A stretch of DNA of 64,000 bases. Source: Apium graveolens. Its lineage: Eukaryota; Streptophyta; Magnoliopsida; Apiales; Apiaceae. Positions 44,957 through 57,100 of this stretch are shown one piece after another (within the stretch, counting starts at the first letter, position 1; every line of letters begins with the position of its first letter). Both the position numbers and the translations under genes were made by a program. The notes beneath the pieces are model-generated. The model was not told where the DNA came from. It saw only the letters and a list, made by a program, of their open reading frames with translations, and did no database searches. The DNA lies in the NCBI RefSeq assembly GCF_009905375.1, contig NC_133648.1:91390631-91454630 (forward strand), given 5' to 3'.

Positions 44957-46597
44957 TGTTGGATATTTAATCGCAGCGGGGCATGGCAAAATACTTTCAC
45001 ACATATAAAATCCAAATAAAAGCATACAGATCATGAATAAAAATTTGAGGGATCGAATCTAACCTTTAAAATAATTCGGAGACAACGATCAGAGATCCTT
45101 AGCAGTTGCTCCTCAAGTGTGAAGCACTCCACCGGTATCCACCAAGAAAACGATGTTAAAGGAGGAAGGAGGTGGAGAGAATTGGGTTTTCCAAACTTTT
45201 TGGGTTTTGGGGTTCAAATAAAATATAGGGTCTATAATAGTATTTATAGGCAAAATTTTCAGCTGAAATTTTCCCATAAATATTATTATTATTATCCCAT
45301 TTATTATTCTCATTAATAATTAAAACACCTTTTAATTATTAATCCTTTTTCTAAACACTTTAGAAATAATTCTCTCTCTTGATTTAATTTCCAAAAATTA
45401 AATCCTTAATTAATAATATTAAGAACTTTTCTTAATTAATTTATAATCAATTAAATCTCATTTAATCAATTATTAAATTTGCCAATTAATTATTTATTTC
45501 AAATAAATAATTATTAGCCATTATTAATTAATTCCTCCACCATTAAATCATTCTCTTTTTATGGTGTGACCCTGTAGGTTCAATATTAAGCCGGTAGTAG
45601 AAATAAATAATAATAAAACTATTTTATCATTATTTATATAAATTCTCTAATTTATTAAATATGATTAATTAATTAATCACATTTATTCTACATCGTGAGG
45701 GATACTTCTCAGCATATCGCGACTATCCGGATAATATGAATTCACTGCTTAGAATACCAAGAACCTATTCAGTGAATAGTTACCGTACAATAAACTCCTT
45801 CTACCCTACAATGTCCCGATTAAATACAAGGCATGGATCTCGTGTCAAGCCTATCTAATTCAATCACTTGCTTACCATTTACTATGCGTAGTTCTATGCA
45901 AATTAGAAACTCCTTTCTAATTTCATTCACTCTGGCCAGAGATTCCTGAACTAGCATAAGTGGATCAGCCTTGAACATTCGCTTCCGGAAGGGGTCCTTT
46001 ATTGATCATACACTATCTTCGTGTACAAATTCCTATACCCAGTAGAGCCCTAATAATTGTCCCTGGAGACTAAGAACTAAACCAAAGCATAGTTCAGTGT
46101 ACACAAGATGACTATGATGACCTCAAGTCTAAGGATACTTGTACAACTATCACTATGTGAACAACTGCTGACACGTGAGTGAACTCCATCAGTTGTTCAG
46201 CTGTGCGAGTCATGTTCAGTGAACTTATTCCATAATAAGCACCTACATACTAGCTATAGTGTCACCACACAAATGTCTATGAGAACAGACATCCTTCATA
46301 ATGAAGCAAGCATAGTATGTACCGATCTTTGCGGATTATTAATTACCAGTTAGTAATCCTACCAGGAACTATTTAAGTTTAGAGTTATCATCTTTTAGGT
46401 CTCACTATTATGATCTCATCATAATCCATAAAAAGCTTTACTCTAAACTATGGTATATCTTATTTAAACACTTAAATAGATAAGCCCGTAATAAAAACAA
46501 AACAAGTCTTTTATTAATATCAATGAAATCAAAACAGATTACATAAAGTTATTCCTAAATCCTAATACATGATTGGACTTAGGACATATTCCTTTCA
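44957..46597 (-). repeat. 3' LTR of the nested copia
   Basis: Matches 51631-53292. TATA box TATAAATA (minus) at 45241-45248. Long AT-rich runs; no genes. Confidence 0.9.
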
Positions 46598-46619
46598 ATC
46601 TCCCACTTGTACTAAAGCC

Positions 46620-48130
46620 AATCACTCTGGTATCTAATACCCATCTTGTCTTTATGACGATCAAAGTGACTTTCATAAAGTAGCTTTGTGAGTGGGTCTG
46701 CTATGTTGTTATGTGTGTCAACTCTAATTCAATACAATAAAAATGTTACCGCGCTCCCACTAACCCTTTTGTAGACGCATGGTTCATCTACGTTTTTGAT
46801 AAAATCAAACTCTTTGATTGTCTCATCAAAACGAATGTTCCATCTTTCGAGAAGCTTGCTTTAAACCACATATGGTTCGCAGTAGCTTACACACTAGGTT
46901 TTCATTTCCTTGGAAAGAAAACCATCTGGCTATTGCCAGATCTCATAGTCGTAGTAAGCAGCAATCGCAAGCAAAATCCGAACTGATTTTAACAGGGCTA
47001 CAGGTAAAAGGTTTCATCAAAGTCAATCCATTGCCTTTGTTTGAATCCTTTTGCCAAAGCCTGGCCTTAAAGGTCTCCACCTGGCCATCTGCTATAATCT
47101 ATCTTTTGTATACCGTATACATAGATTCCATTCCGGATTTCATGGCACTATGCCATTTCTCTGAGTCAACACTACTCATAGCCTCATTATAGGTCACAGG
47201 GTCGTCATCATCAATGATCGACAACTCATTGTCATTCTCAATGACAAGGCCATATTACCTCTCAGGTTGGCGAGACACTCTCCCTGACTATGAATGGGCT
47301 GTTCCACAAAAGGTTGTTCAGTCAGAACAGGTGTTTCCACTTGATCCGTAGTAGTTTGTGCTTCTTGAACTTCATCAAGTTCAATTTTGCTCCCACTGTT
47401 TCCTTCAAGGATAAACTCCTTTTCCAAGAAGGTAGCATGTCTGGAGACAAACACCCGATGATCGGTGTAAAAGTAATACCCTAAAGTCTCTTTAGGATAT
47501 CCCACAAAACTACATTTTACGGATCGATATTCCAGCTTATCTGGGTCAACTTACTTGACATAAGCTGGACATCCCCAAATCTTAACGTGTTTAAGACTCG
47601 GTTTCCTTTCTTTCCATATCTCATACGGTTTGAGGAACAGATTTGGAAGGCACCTTATTCAGTAAATATGCTGAGGTTTCCAATGCATAACCCCATAGGA
47701 ATACTGGAAGATTTGCATAGCTCATCATGGACCGAACTATGTCTAACAAAGTTCGATTTCTCCTTTCAGATACCAATCTGGAGGAGTCCACTGGGAGACT
47801 ATACCATTTACTTTGAGATAATCTAGAAACACTCCATTAAAGTATTCACCACCTCGATCTAATCGAAGAATTATAATACTATGTTTGGTTTGTTTCTCCA
47901 CTTCATACTTATACTCTTTGAACTTTTCAAAGGCTCAGACTTGTGTTTCATCAAACACATATCCGAATCTAGATCTATCATCTATGAAAGTAATGAAGTA
48001 TGAAAATCCACCCATGGCTTGCTTAGACATTGGTCCACATACATCTGTGTGTACCATTCCTAGCAAATTTGCAGTCCTCTCTCCATGTCTACTAAATGGA
48101 GACTGCAGTGCCACTTAAAGTGAGATTTTC
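46620..48130 (-). pseudogene. Degenerate integrase, RT and RNase H remnants of the nested copia
   Basis: On the minus strand, integrase remnants read HTDVCGPMSK (~48035), DRGGEY (~47850) and PSLKHVKIWGCPAYV, then VGYPKETLGYYFY and FLEKEFILE (47505-47400). RT remnants (47190-46820) read AMKS.MESMY, KARL, and CGLKQAS. The RNase H tail ADPLTK is near 46695 and reads to about 46620. The central RT, including the YxDD block, is deleted between about 46860 and 46720. Several stops and shifts throughout. Confidence 0.78.
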
Positions 48131-48172
48131 ATCATCCCTTTTCTTTTATTAGTTTGTTCAATCTGAAGTAAA

Positions 48173-49389
48173 TTATGTCACATTTAACAGACCATTATTT
48201 AAAGTACCACGTCCATAAAGAATATTATCTCTAAGAATAGAACATTCATTATTCTCAATAATAAATGAAAATCCAGCCAAGTCTAACATGGGAATAATAT
48301 TCCTCACAATCGAGGGAACAAAATAACAATTATTTAAAACAATAGTCTTGCCCGTAGGCATATGTAAATGAAATGATTCTACATCTTCAGCAACTCTTGC
48401 TCCATTTCCCATCAGTAGAATCACCTCCTCTTCCTCAAGAGTCCTACTTCTCCTTGGTCCCTGCAACAAATTGCAGATTTGAGAACCACAGGCGGTATCT
48501 AATACCCAAGTAGAAATTTGATTTAATGACATATTCACTTCTATCATGAACATACCTGAATCAGAAGCGGTAGTCTCACTACCCTTCTTCTTCTTCAATT
48601 CTGCAAGGTAAACCTTGCAGTTCCTCTTCCAGTGCCCCACCTTGTTACAGTGAAAGCAAACAACTTTGCTCTTGGGGTCTTCAGCTTTTGGTGGAACCGG
48701 CTTTTCTCACCTACTTTCTTCTTCTTGGAAGAGTTCCTCTTCCTTTTCTTAGGATTGGAACCTTCACCAATTAGAAGAACAGAACTCTTCTTAGGGGGAA
48801 AATTCGATTCCGCAGTCTTCAACATGTTGTGGAGTTCAGGCAGGCTGACATCCAACTTATTCATGTGAAAGTTCACAACAAACTGCGAGAACGAACTCGG
48901 AAGCGATTGCAAGACCAAGTCTTGGCTCAGCTCCCCATCCATGGCAAAACCAAGTTGTCCAAGACGTTCAATCAAATTGATCATCTTAAGTACATGGTCA
49001 TTCACAGATGATCCCTCAGACATCCTACAACCGAACAACTCCTTCGATATCTCATATCGAGCTGTCCTCCCCGCCACATCATACAACTCTTGTAGATGCA
49101 TGAGGATAGTGTGAGCATCCATATGCTCATGTTGCTTCTGTAGCTCAATGTTCATGGAAGCTAGCATGATGCATTGAGCAACATTTGCATCATCTATCCA
49201 CTTACGATACACAACATGTTCATCATTATGTGCATCACTAGCAGGTTCAGTAGGCTTAGGTGAGTCAATCACGTATTCCAGCTTCTCAATCCTGAGAACA
49301 ATTCTCAAGTTTCGAAGCCAGTCAGCATAATTAGGACCAGTCAATTTGTGAGCATCCAGTATGCTCCTGAGTGATAGTGCAGAAGACAT
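48173..49389 (-). pseudogene. gag: Gag and protease of the nested copia
   Basis: Gag starts MSSALSLRSIL at 49389. The UBN2-type capsid includes NY.DWLRNLRIVL, AHTILMHLQELY and a final Lys-rich stretch. A frameshift near 48720-48640 falls in the region that should hold the zinc knuckle (the second frame picks up at GHWKRNC). Protease follows with WVLDTACGSQICN (~48495; DTG reads DTA, as in some copia) and later VPSIVRNII and LNNGLL. The break at the knuckle makes the polyprotein non-functional. Gag would form particles, and protease would mature the polyprotein. Confidence 0.83.
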
Positions 49390-49592
49390 AATGTATATTG
49401 TAAATCTGTAAATGATAAACACATAACAACACTTAGCAAATATTCGATTTCATTTTAAAACACTATATGAATCGGGTCTTTATTCATAAGTGGCTCCCAC
49501 TAGTTTACCTAATTTATTCAACCCCCTACGTGAAAAATTAAGCATTCATAATGCTAGTGGGAATAGGGATCCTACATTCCATTACACAACCC

Positions 49593-49891
49593 CGGCTGTA
49601 CGAACCGCCATGTAATGTTCAATAGGCAGACAACTCTTGTCAATTACATCTTATGTTATTCCCTAATCAAACTTTAGCCTCTTGAATAATTGAGTCTCGG
49701 CTGTGGCACGACAAACTCAATATTCTAAGTCAAGTCTAACCCAACATTCCGTACAGTTGAATCAGTCCCCAAAGGCCCACGGCTGTAGCACGTACCGACC
49801 TTTAGATTCTTATTCAATGTACACATCTCTATGTAATAGACAAGTATTTCTTATTTCGAAATCAAAGCCCTCGGCTGTAGCACGAACCGAC
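49593..49891 (-). repeat. Four copies of a CGGCTGTAGCACGAACCGAC motif
   Basis: Copies start at 49593, 49698, 49780 and 49872, spaced 82-105 bp, in the leader of the nested copia upstream of gag. Copies 3 and 4 differ by one base; copies 1 and 2 are more divergent. No gene in this stretch. Confidence 0.7.
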
Positions 49892-50202
49892 AATGATTCA
49901 AAAATAAGAACTACTTTCTATCATGTTGGAAGGCTATGACCGACACAAGCCCGTTGTATCATTGGCCAATTACTACTTGATATTATTTAATTTTAGAGGG
50001 ATTATATTACGTTACAATCATAATCATATTATAAAGAGATTCTTCCTTTTAAATTAAATATTTCAAATCAATAATCAATAATCAGATGATTCCCAGATCG
50101 GGTGGAGCATTGTCAAGAGGCGTCACTTAATAACCCTTTCTTACAGATAGAAATCTGTTGTTGACAGAATCATCCTTTCTCTCATATCGAAAATTCATAT
50201 TC

Positions 50203-50862
50203 AATTACGTGTTTCATAAACACAAGAATCTCATGATTGTATTCATAATATTATTCTAAGGTTATGAAACAATTTCACTATACTACATGTTTCATAAACA
50301 CAAGAATCTCATGATTGTATTCATAATATTATTCTAAAGGTTATGAAACAATTTCACTATACTAGGTTGTCTAATTACATGTTTCATAAACACAAGAATC
50401 TCATGATTGTATTCATAATATTATTCTAAAGGTTATGAAACAATTTCACTATACTAGGTTGTCTAACAAACGCCTTATGTTCATTTAAGTTCACCTAAAT
50501 CTATCATCGCATGATAAGCTAAGCATATATCACATATATCAACATGAATAAATATCAAGGTAGGCATGTTATATCATCTAGAACATTAGTCTAAGCATTA
50601 TACATCTCTATATTCAATTACATGTTTCATAAACACATGAATCTCATGATTGTATTCATAATATTATTCTAAAGGTTATGAAACAATTTCACTATACTAG
50701 GTTGTCTAACAAACGCCTTATGTTCATTTAAGTTCACCTAAATCTATCATCGCATGATAAACTAAGCATATATCACATATATCAACATGAATAAATATCA
50801 AGGTAGGCATGTTATATCATCTAGAACATTAGTCTAAGCATTATACATCTCTATGTATCACA
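50203..50862 (-). repeat. Tandem duplications in the copia leader
   Basis: A segment with ATGTTTCATAAACACA recurs at about 50207, 50285, 50376 and 50621. The last two belong to a roughly 243-bp unit (about 50373-50616 and 50617-50860) that is nearly identical. Short units are about 80-92 bp. Confidence 0.85.
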
Positions 50863-51066
50863 TGAAGCATTTAAAAGCAACTAAAATAGTCAAAAACAGC
50901 TTTAAAACACTTCATGGAAATATAAACAGTTCAAAAATTTTATATAAACTAAAATTGATCACTACATTAGATCCGTCTCGGAAAAACAAATCCAACGGTA
51001 TATTGCACGCCTCAAACGGAGTTACGAAACTCCTAGAAAATCAATTTTAATATGGACAGTCGAGCT

Positions 51067-51203
51067 GTAACGCATTATAGGAACGCGTTACAAGCCCTGT
51101 AACGCATTCCGGTGATGCGTTACAACCTTTTTAACTAATTAAAAGGTGTAACGCATTCCGTGAATGCGCCACAGGGTGTAACGCATTCCCGGAATGCACG
51201 ACA
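51067..51203 (-). repeat. Cluster of four GTAACGCATT hairpins
   Basis: Hairpins at 51067-51091 (GTAACGC/GCGTTAC), 51099-51123 (GTAACGCAT/ATGCGTTAC, 7-base loop), 51147-51173 (GCATTC/GAATGC core) and 51177-51203 (GCATTCC/GGAATGC, one-base centre). All derive from the same GTAACGCATTC sequence. They lie in the leader between primer site and gag. Confidence 0.82.
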
Positions 51204-51630
51204 CCCTTATATTTTTTTTTCTTGCAGCAGCCGCCGGACAGCTTCTCGATTGCCGTGCTGATACTGACAGCCGTACCTGTTCTTTCTTTAACACAGCAGA
51301 CAAACAGCAGCAACACACACATATATATATATGTATACTTTAATTTATATATATATTATGATTATTTAATTACGAATTTAATTGATACAACTTCAAAAAT
51401 TCATAATAAATAATCTATACATCATAAAATTATGAAAAAATACCCTGACGATCTACAACACTTGTAGAACCCAGATCAACATTCAAAATTATTCTGAGAA
51501 ACAATTTCTCATCAGACAAAATTAATCCATGATATAACTTGTAAAAATCATAATTAATTCATAAAAGCACATAAAATTCTGAAATTTTTACCACAGATCT
51601 ATATGCATACAACCTATGCTCTGATACTAT
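51204..51630 (-). other. Copia leader next to the primer binding site
   Basis: AT-rich, no gene. It ends with the primer site TAGTATCAGAGC (minus strand) near 51615-51626. Confidence 0.6.
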
Positions 51631-53292
51631 TGTTGGATTTTTAATCGCAGCGGGGCATGGCAAAACACTTTCACACATATAAAATCCAAATAAAAGCATA
51701 CAGATCATGAATAAAAATTCGAGGGATCGAATCTAACCTTTAAAATAATTCGGAGACAACGATCAGAGATCCTTAGTAGTTGCTCCTCAAGTGTGAAGCA
51801 CTCCACCGGTATCCACCAAGAAAACGATGTTAAGGAGGAGGAAGGAGGTGGAGAGAATTGGGTTTTCCAAAATTTTTGGGTTTTGGGGTTCAAATAAAAT
51901 ATAGGGTCTATAATAGTATATTTATAGGCAAAATTTTCAGCTGAAATTTTCCCATAATTATTATTATTATTATCCCATTTATTATTCTCATTAATAATTA
52001 AAACACCTTTTAATTATTAATCCTTTTTCTAAACACTTTAGAAATAATTCTCTCTCTTGATTTAATTTCCAAAAAATAAAACCTTTAATTAATAATATTA
52101 AGAACTTTTCTTAATTAATTTATAATCAATTAAATCTCATTTAATTAATTATTAAATTTGCCAATTAATTATTTTTCACAAATAAATAATTATTAGTCAT
52201 TATTAATTAATTCCTCCACCATTAAATCATTCTCTTTTTATGGTGTGATCTTGTAGGTTCAATATTAAGCCGGTAGTAGAAATAAATAATAATAAAACTA
52301 TTTTATCATTATTTATATAAATTCTCTAATTTATTAAATATGATTAATTAATTAATCACATTTATTCTACATCGTGAGGGATACTTCTCAGCATATCGCG
52401 ACTATCCGGATAATATGAATTCACTGCTTAGAATACCAAGAACCTATTCAGTGAATAGTTACCGTACAATAAACTCCTTCTACCCTACAATGTCCCGATT
52501 AAATACAAGGCATGGATCTCATGTCAAGCCTATCTAATTTAATCACTTGCTTACCATTTACTATGCGTAGTTCTATGCAAATTAGAAACTCCTTTCTAAT
52601 TTCATTTACTCTGGCCAGAGATTCCTGAACTAGCATAAGTGGATCAGCCTTGAACATTCGCTTCCTTCACTGGAAGGGGTAGATCCTTTATTGATCATAC
52701 ACTATCTTCGTGTACAAATTCCTATACCCAGTAGAGCCCTAATAATTGTCCCTGGAGACTAAGAACTAAACCAAAGCATAGTTCAGTGTACACAAGATGA
52801 CTATGATGACCTCAAGTCTAAGGATACTTGTACAACTATCACTATGTGAACAACTGCTGACATGTGAGTGAACTCCATCAGTTGTTCAGCTGTGCGAGTC
52901 ATGTTCAGTGAACTTATTCCATAATAAGCACCTACATACTAGCTATAGTGTCACCACACAAATGTCTATGAGAACAGACATCATTCATAATGAAGCAAGC
53001 ATAGTATGTACCAATCTTTGTGGATTATTAATTACCAGTTAGTAATCCTACGACCAGGAACTATTTAAGTTTAGAGTTATCATCTTTTAGGTCTCACTAT
53101 TATGATCTCATCATAATCCATAAAAAGCTTTGCTCTAAACTATGGTATATCTTATTTAAACACTTAAATAGATAGAGCCCGTAATAAAAACAAAACAAGT
53201 CTTTTATTAAAATCAATGAAATCAAAACAGATTACATAAAGAGTTATTCCTAAATCCTAATACATGATTGGACTTAGGACATATTCCTTTCA
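51631..53292 (-). repeat. 5' LTR of the nested copia
   Basis: Matches 44957-46597 with small indels (for example extra bases near 52665 and 53052). TATA-like TATAAATATA (minus) at 51917-51926. Confidence 0.9.
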
Positions 53293-53571
53293 AGCATTCC
53301 ACGTCATTTTGAAAATTCTGTGTCTCTCTAATGTAACATATGTTTTACTTTACATTTGAACTGTTTTTTGTTACCTTAGGGGCCTAGGGTAACAGAAAAG
53401 GCCATGTTGCATTAGGCAACGTTTATGTTGGATTAGGTACCCTAAGCTATCACTGAAAAAACTAACTTAAATTTTATGTTACCTTAGGCTATTTTTGGCC
53501 TTTAGTAAAGTTAAAAGGTCCCTGTTGTAACTTTTTTTTGGTTACAACAGGCTGTTATTGGTATAGTGTAT

Positions 53572-54137
53572 GGTGTTGCTATTACAAAATACGGTGTTGC
53601 AAATGACAATATTGGTGTTGCAAATGACTAAAATTGGTGTTACATATTTCAAAAATCAATGTTTGTATTAACAAATCAGTGTTGCATTACACACAGTGGG
53701 GCTCACTGCTGACGTGGCAATATGGGCCCCATACTGACGTGGCAACGTGGGGCACATAGCTGACGTGGCAATGTGGGTCCCACTTTGCTGACGTGTCAAA
53801 GTGGGGCACACCACTGACGTGGCATTTTGCTGCCGTGGCAATATGGGGACCACTGATGACCTGGAAAAATAACGTGTCACTTGCCACGTAAGACACCATG
53901 GTGATGTGGTTCCTTTTTTATGCAACAATAAGTGGTGTTGCCATTGTATGCCTTTGTTGTTGCAAAAGAGGCATAATGCAACGCTTATTGGTGTTGCACA
54001 AATCGTTTTTGTAGGGCTCTACGGCCCCGTCCACATTGGCAACGCTGCCCCGGTGTTGCCTATTACCTTATGCAACACTATTTAGGCCTTATGCAACTGC
54101 ATAGTAGGGGTTGCCTATCTGCACTTATGGTGTAGCG
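53572..54137 (+). mobile_element. Right end of an outer CACTA element
   Basis: It ends at 54137 with the reverse complement of CGCTACACCATAAGTGCA, a decayed CACTA terminus related to but distinct from the inner one. Repeated GTGTTGCA-type subterminal motifs and a 26-bp minisatellite (53710-53840) lie inside. After 54137 the accessory gene of copy 2 resumes at GATCCAG. The left end is not visible. Confidence 0.65.
53710..53840 (+). repeat. 26-bp minisatellite with TGACGTGGCA core
   Basis: TGACGTGGCA starts at 53710, 53735, 53761, 53789 (one change) and 53815, with a variant TGCCGTGGCA at 53831. Spacing is 25-28 bp. The reverse motif TGCCACGTCA occurs at 44891 and 44943 in the inner CACTA. Confidence 0.85.
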
Positions 54138-57100
54138 GATCCAGTTTTTCTTGCATTTTCAATAGAGTCACATTGCTAGAGATACTCAATTGGTCATCCA
54201 GTCTGAAGAATCTTTTAACACCCTTGTCATCCATGAATTTCATCATTCAATAAGGCCTCAAATGCACTCTATTTCCTGTAAAGGGAATTGATAAAGTTTT
54301 TGGGAGTGCATCTTTGGCTTTATTACTCCTTAGATGTTATATCTTCTTTAGGACCAATTTCCTTGAAGTTATATTAAATCAAAATTTTTCTTGAAGGATG
54401 AGAAGACCTTTATCAGTACAAATTGGCTTTCTTGAAGAATCCTATAAAGAGGCCATGTGATCTCTTTCCCTCCCTTGTACTTAAACACTAATCTTTCAGG
54501 AAGATTTCTATGAGCATCAATTCCTCTTACATCTTCCAATTCATCCAAGTAGAAATTTATATAAGAAATTCCTTGATGTCATAGACGTGGAGTAGATCTC
54601 CCTTGTTGATAGTTGGTTGATTTTTGGCTAAGGCTTTGGTTCTGAGAGTCATAAGCTTGACCTTCTTGGTTGCTCTTATCTTTGTTTTCTTTGGCTTGTT
54701 GAAGATAGGTAAATTGAGTTCAGGAATTGGAAAACTTTCCCAGTCTATTCGCTCATCCTTGGGAATTATAGGCTCACCATGAAAATTCTTTGTTGGATCC
54801 ACCTTAAATTCCTCATGTACCACTGAGGGCTTGGGTGTTTGAGTTGAAGTTGTAGACTGTTTGGGAATGTAGTCTTCCATTTCCTCATCACTGAAGTCCA
54901 ATTTTCTTTTGAAATGAAGCTTGTATCTGAATTTTCTTTTCTGTTGAGGTTCATTTTGCATTTTCTGAACTTTAGCTTCAGTAATCACAGGTGGTTTCTC
55001 AGAAATCTCAGTTGTAGTTTTCACAGCCTGAAGTTTGGCTAAGATAGCAGCTTGCTTCTTCTTTTGTTTGAGGTTTTTAGCATCTAAGGCAGCCAACTTC
55101 TTTTCTTGCTAAATTTTTTCCTTTTCTTCCTTCTTGACTTCTACAAACTGAGGGTGTCCAGCCATCACCATATTTCATTACCATTCATGTAGATCTTAGC
55201 AATTCTTCTTTTCAGCACTGAATCAGTTGGATCTTTGAAGAATGTAATTGACCTTGCCAACAACTTCTTTTCATCTAGCCTTGGTGTCTCAGACATAAGA
55301 TCTGCATGATTTTTGTCTGAGAACTTTGGATAGTTCTTTTAGGCTTCAAAACCAGATTGGCCTTTGGAGACTTGATGCATGAAGGTTGGCCCTTTTCCAA
55401 TCTACCTAGACTCATTTCATTCACAGAGATTTATTTGACTTGTGAGTGGTGATGAAAGATCTTGTCTGGTTTTGTATATGACCAAATTTCTTCTGAATTT
55501 CTTCATCTATTTTCTTCCACTTGTCATCCAATTCCTTCTCAATAGCTGCAACATCAAGCATCTAAAGATTCGACTTTGAATCAAGCTTAGCAGCTGCTAT
55601 TTGGATCAAATCAATGATGTCCAATACTGGTGACCTTGGTAATGTAATTTATGGAACTATACTTAGCTGATTTGAACATTTAACACATACTCCCCTCACT
55701 GGTTTTCCCTTCTTGACTAACTAAGATGGTTGAATCTTTCCCCCATTTTATATCATCAATTATAGTGGAGCTAGAAGTTTGTGCAACCACCAGCTTTTGA
55801 AGCAACTGAGTTTGTTGTGCTTGATGTAGATGAATAGCTGTGAGAGAGACTTCTACTGCTTTAGTCTAGTGTCCAGGGAATCTACTTTGGTTGCAAGATT
55901 AGAATTCTTCCTCAACTGTTTATTGATGTCAAGCACTGTTGTATATGGAAATTTAACATCCAATCTTTCAGAGACGGCCTTCTTGACTTGGTCAATTTCT
56001 GTTTTGATTAAAGTGACATCTTAATTGTGTTGAAGAGCTTGTATTTGATGTAGTTGTAGAGAGTTGAGGTGTTCTTGTAAAAGCTTCTTGGTGCTAGCAT
56101 TAGTAGTGGCTTGAAGAGAAGTGTGTGTCTGTTGAATGATGTGAAAAAGAGTTGTCTTGAAATGTTGCTCATCACACTCTTTTGAAAACACCCAAGGTGG
56201 AATGTCTGATCTAGAGCTAGGGCCTGCTTCTCCCCCTATGTCCATGAACTCTTCTTCATCACCATCTTCATCTCCAAAGAACTCTTCAGACTCACCAGTT
56301 TCATAGTCAACATCATCACCATCTTTAGGTGGCATGGCTGTGATGGCATCCTTTGCTCTTTGCATTGAAGCAGTTGTATGCACCAAGTTAAGCATCTTTT
56401 TTGCAGCCACATTGTCCTGTTCAACTAGAACTTGATATGCTACCACAAGGTGAGTAAATGCCTCAGCTTCAAAAGAAACAGAGTCTAAAACAGCTTGATA
56501 TTCTTGCTGAATTAGTTGTCTCTCTTCAACCTCATTGACATCCATTAACTCACTTACAATGGGCTCTTCCATTCAGTTGTAACTGCTTTTCTCTCATTTT
56601 CTCTCTATTCTTGCATCAAGAGCTCCCCTTGGCTCACTACCCTTACCTTCACCTACTAAGGTGGAACTCCTCTCACTATCTTTTGCCAGGCTGGAAGAAA
56701 TAGCCTGTATTTGTTCACTCCTTTTCTCTCCTTTTTCCTAAGAGCAACTCAGCCTCTCACTCAATTCACTCCCTTCCCTCAGTCCTAACAGTGATTATAC
56801 AACTACTAACTCATCTACACTTGTAATAATTGTTAAAATTTCAGTGTGTGTAGTGAGTACCGACGGATGAGGAACATCCATCGGGTTAGTAGTTAGGATA
56901 GCCAATGGATGACTGCTGTTAGGCACATCTGTCGGGATACAATGACTAATGTACGAATGAACAATATCCACCGTAATAGAAGAAATGAATGAGTTTGGAG
57001 TGGAGACTATTGTAGACTCTGTGCAGATTGATAAAAATTTGGGCACAGATGTCTCAACAGTTCCTGAAAGAATTGGCAAGTGAGCCAACAAATCATCTAA

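Larger units (their letters stand above)
44957..53292 (-). mobile_element. Complete but decayed copia element, minus orientation, inside the CACTA
   Basis: LTRs 44957-46597 (1,641 bp) and 51631-53292 (1,662 bp) start TGTTGGA and end CTTTCA on the plus strand. TSD AGCAT lies at 44952-44956 and 53293-53297. Inside the right LTR lies a tRNA-Met-like primer site (TAGTATCAGAGC, minus, near 51615-51626, one mismatch). Inside the left LTR is a purine tract (AAGTGGGAGAT, minus). Minus-strand gag, protease, integrase and pieces of RT and RNase H follow; most of RT is deleted. LTR differences are about 25 substitutions plus several small indels. Confidence 0.9.
39927..53568 (+). mobile_element. Inner CACTA (EnSpm) transposon carrying host gene pieces
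   Basis: It starts CACTATACCA at 39927 and ends with the reverse complement of CACTATACCA at 53568. It is flanked by TAT on both sides (39924-39926, 53569-53571), the 3-bp duplication typical of CACTA elements. Subterminal sequences on both sides share GTTACCTTAG, GGCCTA and TTGCATTAG stretches. Without the nested copia it is about 5.3 kb. I see no transposase. It carries a PIP5K fragment with introns and another gene-like exon, so it is a non-autonomous element with captured DNA (Pack-CACTA). Confidence 0.8.

Noticed and set aside
53687..53928. Minus-strand frames with repeating His/Val/Pro pattern
   Set aside because: Translation of the 26-bp minisatellite; repeat-driven, no gene.
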